A DNA stretch of 12,282 nucleotides from Mageeibacillus sp. UBA3781. Lineage in GTDB: Bacteria; Bacillota; Clostridia; Saccharofermentanales; Saccharofermentanaceae. Below, piece after piece: positions 7,412 to 12,282 of this stretch. Under the pieces are notes generated by a model. It was not told where the DNA came from, made no database searches, and worked only from the letters and a program-made list of their open reading frames with translations. Position 1 is the stretch's first letter. Each line of letters begins with the position of its first letter. The position numbers were made by a program, and so were the translations under genes. Location of the stretch: NCBI GenBank assembly GCA_002368805.1, contig DFFH01000015.1, positions 29,576 to 41,857 of the forward strand, read 5' to 3'.

Positions 7412-7680
7412 CTGCGCGACTTTATGCGCGTAGCGTTGATGCTTGAGATTGCCGCAGGATAAAGCGGGCTGTGCTTTAGAGAGCGGGTAACTTAGGCGGA
7501 GCAGTCGGAGGCAAAGATCTCCGGCGAGGAACCCGGACGTACAGCGTGTGTTTTGAAGAACACATGCCCAGGCCCAAAGTGCCGTATCAGACGGTAACTG
7601 GTCTCCTGGGTTTTATGATGGGATCAGAAGAAACGCTGGACAGGGTGAAGAAAAAACAACAGCAAAGAATTTGGAGGAAC
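7412..7680 (+). promoter_or_regulatory. Long structured 5' leader of the S10 operon
   Basis: This 275-nt stretch between the promoter and rpsJ carries no gene I can support, but many inverted repeats. Hairpin A is 7412-7418 with 7427-7433. B is TAAAGC 7460-7465 with GCTTTA 7473-7478. C is CGGAG 7506-7510 with CTCCG 7519-7523, which excludes D, TCCGG 7520-7524 with CCGGA 7533-7537. E is a 9-bp stem, 7544-7552 with 7559-7567. F is CCCAGG 7567-7572 with CCTGGG 7605-7610, enclosing CCA/TGG and a 6-bp apical stem 7580-7585 with 7591-7596; four T residues follow F. S10 operon leaders in some bacteria mediate feedback by L4. This one could act the same way, but I cannot assign it to a known family. 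The rpsJ ribosome binding site (TTGGAGGAAC, 7671-7680) is at the 3' end. Confidence 0.65.
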
Positions 7681-7686
7681 ACAAAA

Positions 7687-7998
7687 ATGGCAGCAAACCA
7701 GAAGATCAGAATCAAGCTCAAAGCTTATGATCACGAGCTCCTTGACCAGAGCGCAGCACGTATCGTCGAGACGGTCACCAGAACAGGCGCAAGCTTCTCC
7801 GGCCCGATCCCGCTCCCGACTGAGAAAGAGATCACAACGATCCTGCGTTCTCCTCATAAGTATAAGGATTCCCGTGAGCAGTTTGAGCTCCGTACACATA
7901 AGCGTCTTATCGACATCTTCGCACCGAACCAGAAGACGATCGACGCACTGACAAAGCTTGACATGCCGGCAGGTGTGAGCATTGAGCTCAAGGCCTAA
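7687..7998 (+). CDS. rpsJ: 30S ribosomal protein S10
   Basis: Small-subunit head protein, also known as the NusE partner in transcription antitermination. The 103 residues match the family over full length: KIRIKLKAYDHELLD at the start, the conserved loop GPIPLPTEKE, RSPHKYKDSREQFELRTHKR, and the ending LPAGV-like MPAGVSIELKA. ATG at 7687 is chosen because it has a strong TTGGAGGAAC site and gives the family's usual length. The frame is open upstream to GTG 7546, but that part overlaps leader hairpins and has no S10 homology. First gene of the S10 operon; followed by an unusual 106-nt structured gap before rplC. Confidence 0.98.
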   Translation: MAANQKIRIKLKAYDHELLDQSAARIVETVTRTGASFSGPIPLPTEKEITTILRSPHKYKDSREQFELRTHKRLIDIFAPNQKTIDALTKLDMPAGVSIELKA

Positions 7999-8006
7999 CG
8001 GCTTTT

Positions 8007-8076
8007 TCCGCGTTCTGCCGGCAGTCCAAGCGGCAGGATATGCGGAGGTCATGTTCGCGGACTTTTAACTGCGAAC
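8007..8076 (+). other. Inverted repeats in the rpsJ-rplC gap
   Basis: The 106-nt gap contains a two-tier stem: TCCGC 8007-8011 with GCGGA 8042-8046 outside, and CTGCCG 8015-8020 with CGGCAG 8031-8036 inside. A second hairpin, GTTCGCGG 8053-8060 with CTGCGAAC 8069-8076, has one G-T wobble. The second ends 14 nt before the rplC ribosome binding site (AGGAGGAAG). No T tract follows either stem, so neither looks like a terminator. They may be a regulatory or RNA-processing element. Confidence 0.6.
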
Positions 8077-8104
8077 CAATAACCTAAATAGGAGGAAGAA
8101 AGAA

Positions 8105-8734
8105 ATGACAAAGTTCGTACTTGGCAAAAAAGCCGGAATGACACAGCTCTTCGATGAGAGCGGTATCGCGATCCCGGCAACCGTTATTGAATGCAATCCT
8201 ATGTTTGTTATTCAGAACAAGACGGTAGAAAAAGACGGCTACAAGGCTGTGAAGGTCGCAACAGGCGACATTCGCGAGAAGCTTGTAAACAAGCCGGACA
8301 AAGGACAGTTCGCAAAGGCTGAGGTTAGCGTAAAGCGTACTATCCGTGAGTTTAAGACAGAAGAGGATTACACACTCGGACAGGAGATCAAGGTCTCCGA
8401 TATGCTCGCTGTTGGCGATCATGTAGATGTATCCGGTGTATCCAAGGGTAAGGGTTACCAGGGTAACATCAAGCGTCACGGCCAGAAGGGCGGTCCGGAC
8501 GGACACGGTTCCATGTACCACAGACGTGTTGGTTCCATGGGCGCTAACTCCACACCGGCTCGTGTTCTCCCGGGCAAGAAGATGCCTGGTCACATGGGCG
8601 CAGTTAACTGCACAGTACAGAATCTGACGGTCGTCAGTGTTGACGGCGAGAGAGGGATCCTCGTTCTCAGAGGCGCGGTCCCGGGTCCTAAGGGCGGTAT
8701 CGTAACCATTACATCGTCCGTAAAGGCTAAGTAA
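8105..8734 (+). CDS. rplC: 50S ribosomal protein L3
   Basis: Large-subunit protein that binds 23S rRNA early in assembly and reaches toward the peptidyl transferase centre. The 209 residues cover the family length. Landmarks are the opening LGKKAGMTQLFDESG, the central KGKGYQGNIKRH, and the long loop GSMGANSTPARVLPGKKMPG near residues 140-160. At the loop position where E. coli has GQNQ, with its methylated Gln, this protein has GANS, so a PrmB-type modification is not expected. ATG at 8105 follows a strong AGGAGGAAG site. It lies 25 nt before rplD. Confidence 0.98.
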   Translation: MTKFVLGKKAGMTQLFDESGIAIPATVIECNPMFVIQNKTVEKDGYKAVKVATGDIREKLVNKPDKGQFAKAEVSVKRTIREFKTEEDYTLGQEIKVSDMLAVGDHVDVSGVSKGKGYQGNIKRHGQKGGPDGHGSMYHRRVGSMGANSTPARVLPGKKMPGHMGAVNCTVQNLTVVSVDGERGILVLRGAVPGPKGGIVTITSSVKAK

Positions 8735-8759
8735 TTCGACGACAAGGAGGAACTAAGAA

Positions 8760-9383
8760 ATGGCTAAAATTGATATTTTGAATCTTAGTGGAGCCGTTGT
8801 CGGATCGATGGATCTTTCTGACGATATCTTCGGTATTGAGCCGAACGCTGCTGCAATGCGCACAGTCGTTCTGAACATTCTGGCAAACCGTCGTCAGGGC
8901 ACACATTCCACAAAAACAAGAAGCGAAGTCCGCGGCGGCGGTAAGCGTCCGTATCGTCAGAAGGGTACAGGTCGTGCACGTCACGGTTCTACACGTTCTG
9001 CACAGTATGTCGGCGGCGGCATCATCTTTGGGCCTAAGCCGAGATCTTACAGCTACACCGTTCCGAAGAAGATCAGACGTCTGGCTATGAAGTCTGCATT
9101 CTCTTCCAAACTGGCTGACAGCAAGATCGTTGTTGTAGATGCGCTCGACTTCGACACAATGAAGACCAAGAACATGGTTGAATTCATGAAGGCGATCAAG
9201 GTTTCCGATTCTGCTCTCGTAGTACTCGGCGGCAAGAACGAGAACGTTGAGAAGGCTTCCAGAAACATCCCGACCGTGAAGACTGCATTCGTCAATACGA
9301 TCAACGTATTCGACATCCTTAAGTATGATTCCTTTATCATGACTAAGGAAGCTGCAGAGAAGATTATGGAGGTGTATGTATGA
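8760..9383 (+). CDS. rplD: 50S ribosomal protein L4
   Basis: Large-subunit protein lining the polypeptide exit tunnel; in E. coli it is also the feedback regulator of the S10 operon. The 207 residues show the conserved extended loop (about 53-97): TRSEVRGGGKRPYRQKGTGR, then HGSTRSAQYVGGG and FGPKPRSY. The C-terminal globular part includes SALVVLGGKNENVEKASRN and ends in the NVFDILKYDSFIMTKEA stretch. Start has AAGGAGG upstream. Its TGA overlaps the rplW ATG by 4 bases, so the two are translationally coupled. If the operon leader is a feedback site, L4 is the first candidate ligand; that is inference from E. coli, not shown here. Confidence 0.98.
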   Translation: MAKIDILNLSGAVVGSMDLSDDIFGIEPNAAAMRTVVLNILANRRQGTHSTKTRSEVRGGGKRPYRQKGTGRARHGSTRSAQYVGGGIIFGPKPRSYSYTVPKKIRRLAMKSAFSSKLADSKIVVVDALDFDTMKTKNMVEFMKAIKVSDSALVVLGGKNENVEKASRNIPTVKTAFVNTINVFDILKYDSFIMTKEAAEKIMEVYV

Positions 9384-9736
9384 GCAAGGCACCGCAGGAC
9401 ATCATCATTAAGCCGGTCATCACTGAGAAGAGCTCTTATGATGCAGCACTCGGCAAGTATACTTTCCAGGTAGCAAAGACAGCTACAAAGACAGACGTCA
9501 GAAAGGCTGTTGAGCAGCTCTTCGATGTAAAGGTAGTTTCTGTCAACACTGTTAACTACGATGGAAAAAAGAAGAGACAGCGCTATGTTGAAGGTACAAC
9601 AGCTTCTTTCAAGAAGGCTGTAGTCACCATCGATACAGAGGCTAAGGACGTGTCTTATCTTGGTAAGGGCGGCAAGGCTGCTAAGTCCGATAAGAAGTAT
9701 AAGACAGCAATCGAAGAATTTGGAATCGGCCAGTAA
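9380..9736 (+). CDS. rplW: 50S ribosomal protein L23 with C-terminal extension
   Basis: Large-subunit protein at the tunnel exit, docking site for trigger factor and the signal recognition particle. The core is clear: DIIIKPVITEKSS, YTFQVAKTATKTDVRKAVEQLFDVKVVSVNTVN, and the GKKKRQRYVEGTTASFKKAVV segment. At 118 residues it is about 20 longer than the usual 95-100; the extra part is a C-terminal tail with the basic GKGGKAAKSDKKYK followed by TAIEEFGIGQ. The ATG overlaps the rplD stop (ATGA), and GGAGG lies within the end of rplD. The tail may be a lineage trait. Confidence 0.97.
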   Translation: MSKAPQDIIIKPVITEKSSYDAALGKYTFQVAKTATKTDVRKAVEQLFDVKVVSVNTVNYDGKKKRQRYVEGTTASFKKAVVTIDTEAKDVSYLGKGGKAAKSDKKYKTAIEEFGIGQ

Positions 9737-9766
9737 TGGGCCTGATGGAAAAGGAGTGAAGAGAGA

Positions 9767-10594
9767 ATGGCAGTAAAGACTTTTAATCCAACTTCTCCTG
9801 CAAGACGCAACATGACTGTTGCGGACTATTCTTCCCTGACGAAGAAGAAGCCCGAGAAGAGTCTGTTGGCATCCGGCAGCAATTCAGGCGGACGCAACTC
9901 TTATGGACGTATCACAGTTCGTCACATCGGTGGCGGCAACCGTCGTAAGATCCGTGTCATTGACTGGAAGAGAACAAAAGATGGTATCCCGGCAACAGTA
10001 GTTGCACTTGAGTACGATCCGAACCGTACAGCATTTATCGCTCTTCTGCAGTATGCAGATGGTGCGAAGTCCTACATCCTGGCTCCGCAGGGCCTGAATG
10101 TAGGTGACAAGGTTGTTTCCGGTGCAGAGGCAGATATCGTAACAGGTAACGCTCTCCCGATCGTAAACATTCCGGTTGGTACTATGATCCACAATATCGA
10201 GCTGAAGCCGGGCAAGGGCGCGCAGATGGTCCGTACCGCTGGTGCAGGCGCTCAGCTGATGGCTAAGGAAGGCGATTTCGCACAGGTTCGTCTCCCGTCC
10301 GGCGAGGTTCGCATGGTTTCCGTTAAGTGCCGCGCGACAATCGGTGTTGTTGGTAACAACGAGCACGAGAACGTATCCATCGGTAAGGCAGGCCGTCATC
10401 GTCACATGGGTGTTAGACCTGCAGTCCGTGGTGTCGTTATGAACCCGAACGATCACCCGCACGGTGGTGGTGAAGGTAAGTCCCCGATCGGTCTTCCGGG
10501 TCCTGTTACACCTTGGGGTGTTCCGACTCTTGGTAAGAAGACCAGAAACAAGAAGAAGCAGTCTAACAAGTATATTGTTAAGGGTAGAAAGTAA
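9767..10594 (+). CDS. rplB: 50S ribosomal protein L2
   Basis: Core large-subunit protein needed for subunit joining and peptidyl transferase activity. The 275 residues match the family length throughout. The N-terminal AVKTFNPTSPARRNMTV is followed by the RNA-binding GRITVRHIGGGNRRKIRVIDWKR region, split here by an OB-type core. The most conserved C-terminal motif, VMNPNDHPHGGGEGKSPIG, contains the functionally important His (H230 here, equivalent to His229 of E. coli). The tail ends in the lysine-rich KTRNKKKQSNKYIVKGRK. An AAGGAGTGAAG site precedes ATG 9767. It lies 18 nt before rpsS. Confidence 0.99.
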   Translation: MAVKTFNPTSPARRNMTVADYSSLTKKKPEKSLLASGSNSGGRNSYGRITVRHIGGGNRRKIRVIDWKRTKDGIPATVVALEYDPNRTAFIALLQYADGAKSYILAPQGLNVGDKVVSGAEADIVTGNALPIVNIPVGTMIHNIELKPGKGAQMVRTAGAGAQLMAKEGDFAQVRLPSGEVRMVSVKCRATIGVVGNNEHENVSIGKAGRHRHMGVRPAVRGVVMNPNDHPHGGGEGKSPIGLPGPVTPWGVPTLGKKTRNKKKQSNKYIVKGRK

Positions 10595-10612
10595 GCGAAG
10601 GGAGGAACCAAA

Positions 10613-10891
10613 ATGAGTAGATCAACCAAAAAGGGTTATTTTGTACAAGATGCCCTGATGAAGAAAATCAATGCGATGAACGCAGCGAATGAGAAAAAGG
10701 TTGTACAGACTTGGTCTCGCGCTTCGACGATCTATCCGGAAATGGTCGGACACACGATCGCTGTTTATGACGGCAGAAGACATGTTCCGGTTTATGTAGT
10801 CGAGGAAATGATCGGCCATAAGCTGGGTGAGTTCGCTCCGACGAGAACATTCAGAGGCCATGCCGGTGAGAAATCATCCGGTGCTAAATAA
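10613..10891 (+). CDS. rpsS: 30S ribosomal protein S19
   Basis: Small-subunit head protein that forms a complex with S13 near the A-site tRNA. The 92 residues align over full length: SRSTKKGYFVQDALMKKI at the start, TWSRASTIYPEMVGHTIAVYDGRRHVPV in the middle, and MIGHKLGEFAPTRTFRGHAG near the end. ATG at 10613 has a strong GGGAGGAACC site. It sits 18 nt after rplB and 28 nt before rplV, the standard position in the operon. Nothing unusual is seen. Confidence 0.98.
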   Translation: MSRSTKKGYFVQDALMKKINAMNAANEKKVVQTWSRASTIYPEMVGHTIAVYDGRRHVPVYVVEEMIGHKLGEFAPTRTFRGHAGEKSSGAK

Positions 10892-10919
10892 TCGTAAGCT
10901 TTGAAGGGAGGAATCAATA

Positions 10920-11396
10920 GTGGAAAAAGTTAAGATGACTAAAGACTATATCGAATCGAATCGCGATGAAATCCTCGAAGCTTACGGCAAGCAGCAGAAG
11001 AAGAACGCGAAGAAGCCGGTACTGACCAAGAAGCAGAAGAAGCTCCTGGGTATCGGTAAAGATCAGGGCAAGGCAGTTGCCAAGTTCGTAAGAATCACAC
11101 CCCGTAAGGTCAAGGTCGTAGCTGATCTGATCAAGGGCAAGGATCTCGACGAGGCATATGCGATCCTGGATTACACACCGAAGGCTGCATCTCCGGTACT
11201 GAAGAAGGCTGTTAAGTCCGCTGAGGCTAACGCTGTTAACAACAACGGTCTTTCCAGATCCAGCCTGTATGTTGCAGATGCATATTCCAGCCAGGGACCG
11301 ATCCTGAAGCGCTTCATCCCGAGAGCAAGAGGATCTGCATCGAGAATCAATAAGAGAACAAGTCACGTAACCGTTGTTCTCAAAGAAAGAGTATAA
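10920..11396 (+). CDS. rplV: 50S ribosomal protein L22 with about 50-residue N-terminal extension
   Basis: Large-subunit protein whose long loop lines the exit tunnel. The family core begins near residue 51 (AKFVRITPRKVKVVADLIKG) and includes AYAILDYTPKAASPVLKKAVKSAEANA, the hairpin tip region ILKRFIPRARGSASRINKRTSH and the end VTVVLKERV. The protein is 158 residues, against 110-115 in most bacteria. The extra N-terminal part is highly charged: an acidic-basic segment to about 25, then a Lys-rich run (KQQKKNAKKPVLTKKQKK). The GTG start at 10920 is supported by AGGGAGG 8 nt upstream; no such site precedes an ATG closer to the core. The extension is thus very probably translated. Whether it is common in related Clostridia cannot be told here. 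Confidence 0.96.
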   Translation: MEKVKMTKDYIESNRDEILEAYGKQQKKNAKKPVLTKKQKKLLGIGKDQGKAVAKFVRITPRKVKVVADLIKGKDLDEAYAILDYTPKAASPVLKKAVKSAEANAVNNNGLSRSSLYVADAYSSQGPILKRFIPRARGSASRINKRTSHVTVVLKERV

Positions 11397-11409
11397 GGAG
11401 GAATAAAGA

Positions 11410-12081
11410 ATGGGCCAGAAGGTTAATCCCCATGGATTGCGTGTCGGTGTCATCAAAGAGTGGGACACACGTTGGTATGCCGACAAGAAGACATTCAGCG
11501 ATTTCCTCGTTGAGGACAAGCAAATCCGTGATTTTGTAAAGAAAGAGTGCTTCGCTGCAGGCGTTTCGAACATCGAGATCGAGCGTAAGGGTGCAGACAA
11601 GACTTCCATCATTATCAACGCTGCTAAGCCGGGTATCATCATCGGCCGCCAGGGCGCTGGTATCGAGGAGTTCAAGAAGAAGCTCACAAAGAAGTTCAAG
11701 AAGAATTTCTTCGTTGATGTTCGTGAGATCAAGAATGTAGATGCTAATGCTCAGCTCGTTGCTGAGTCCATCGCATCCCAGCTCGAGAGACGTGTTTCTT
11801 TCCGTCGTGCCATGAAAATGGCAATGTCCCGTACAATGAAGGCTGGCGCAAAGGGTATCAAGACATCCTGTGCCGGTCGTCTGGGCGGCGCCGAGATCGC
11901 ACGTTCCGAGACATACCACGAGGGAACGATCCCGCTGCAGACACTGCGTGCTGACATCGACTATGGTTTTGCTGAGGCAAACACACAGTACGGCCGCATC
12001 GGTGTTAAAGTATGGATCTACCGTGGTGAGATCCTGACAGCAAAGAAGACTGTTAAAGTAGCGGAAGGAGGCGAGGCGTAA
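11410..12081 (+). CDS. rpsC: 30S ribosomal protein S3
   Basis: Small-subunit protein at the mRNA entry channel with helicase-related function. The 223 residues start with the family signature GQKVNPHGLRVGVIKEW. A type II KH domain carries the GXXG motif within GIIIGRQGAGI (around residues 76-86). The C-terminal domain has SQLERRVSFRRAMKMA, GRLGGAEIARSE and TLRADIDYGFAEA, ending with GVKVWIYRGEIL. AAGGAGGAATAAAG, starting inside the rplV stop, gives the ribosome binding site. Its TAA overlaps the rplP ATG by one base, a coupling arrangement. Confidence 0.99.
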   Translation: MGQKVNPHGLRVGVIKEWDTRWYADKKTFSDFLVEDKQIRDFVKKECFAAGVSNIEIERKGADKTSIIINAAKPGIIIGRQGAGIEEFKKKLTKKFKKNFFVDVREIKNVDANAQLVAESIASQLERRVSFRRAMKMAMSRTMKAGAKGIKTSCAGRLGGAEIARSETYHEGTIPLQTLRADIDYGFAEANTQYGRIGVKVWIYRGEILTAKKTVKVAEGGEA

Positions 12082-12282
12082 TGTTACTTCCTAAGAGAGT
12101 AAAGCACAGAAAGCAGCAGCGCGGCCGTCTGACAGGTAAGGCTACCAGAGGTAACTTCGTTGCTTACGGTGATTACGGTATGTACTCCACAGAGCCTTGC
12201 TGGATCACTTCCAATCAGATCGAAGCAGCCCGTATCGCTATCAACCGTTACGTAAAAAGAGGCGGTAAGGTCTGGATCAAGA
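12081..12282 (+). CDS. rplP: 50S ribosomal protein L16, 3'-truncated by window end
   Basis: First 67 codons of L16, a late-assembling large-subunit protein that helps place tRNA in the A site. Translation from ATG 12081 gives MLLPKRVKHRKQQRGR at the start, then the conserved QIEAARIAINRYVKRGGKVWIK, matching the family. The gene continues beyond the window (usual length about 140 residues). It overlaps the rpsC stop by one base (TAATG), with GGAGG at 12067-12071 inside rpsC, so translation is coupled. It follows the standard order of the S10 operon; rpmC would be expected next. Confidence 0.97.
   Translation, partial: MLLPKRVKHRKQQRGRLTGKATRGNFVAYGDYGMYSTEPCWITSNQIEAARIAINRYVKRGGKVWIK

Noticed and set aside
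7412..7680. The S10 leader as a T-box, RNase P RNA, SRP RNA or tmRNA.
   Set aside because: I looked for the T-box GGTGG motif and for the core motifs of the other RNAs and found none; the position directly before rpsJ favours a ribosomal leader.
7546..7686. The rpsJ frame is open upstream to GTG 7546, which would add 47 residues to S10.
   Set aside because: No ribosome binding site precedes 7546, the stretch overlaps leader hairpins and has no S10 homology, and ATG 7687 has a strong site and gives the normal length.

Overview
This window reads as an ordinary chromosomal segment of a Gram-positive anaerobe of the class Clostridia, with roughly 50% GC. The evidence is strong AGGAGG-type ribosome binding sites, a PucR-type regulator ahead of ftsEX, a multitask MsmX/UgpC-type sugar ATPase, and typical clostridial ribosomal protein sequences. 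Family or genus cannot be fixed from the sequence alone. There is no mobile element, CRISPR array, tRNA or rRNA. All genes lie on the + strand.

Region 1 (1-768) is the 3' end of a sugar ABC transporter ATPase gene, closed by a strong intrinsic terminator. Region 2 (about 798-7330) looks like one transcription unit from a candidate promoter near 798-826. It holds a PucR-type regulator, ftsE, ftsX, a secreted coiled-coil M23 peptidase, a class I methyltransferase and hslO (Hsp33). The first four are tightly spaced or overlapping. FtsE/FtsX plus a secreted hydrolase is the known arrangement in which ATP hydrolysis in the cytoplasm drives activation of a cell-wall hydrolase outside. Here FtsE carries an unusual 200-residue disordered tail, and the peptidase keeps its whole zinc site.

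Region 3 (7331-7686) is a non-coding stretch. It has a very good sigma-A promoter (TTGCAA, 17 bp, TATAAT) and a leader of about 270 nt with many inverted repeats. Region 4 (7687-12282) is the S10 ribosomal protein operon in canonical order: rpsJ, rplC, rplD, rplW, rplB, rpsS, rplV, rpsC, and the first 67 codons of rplP. The rpsJ-rplC gap also holds strong inverted repeats. L22 has an N-terminal extension of about 50 residues and L23 a C-terminal one.

I see no clearly new defence or mobile system. The best leads are the structured S10 leader and the rpsJ-rplC gap, the FtsE tail within a regulator-ftsEX-peptidase operon, and the L22 extension.
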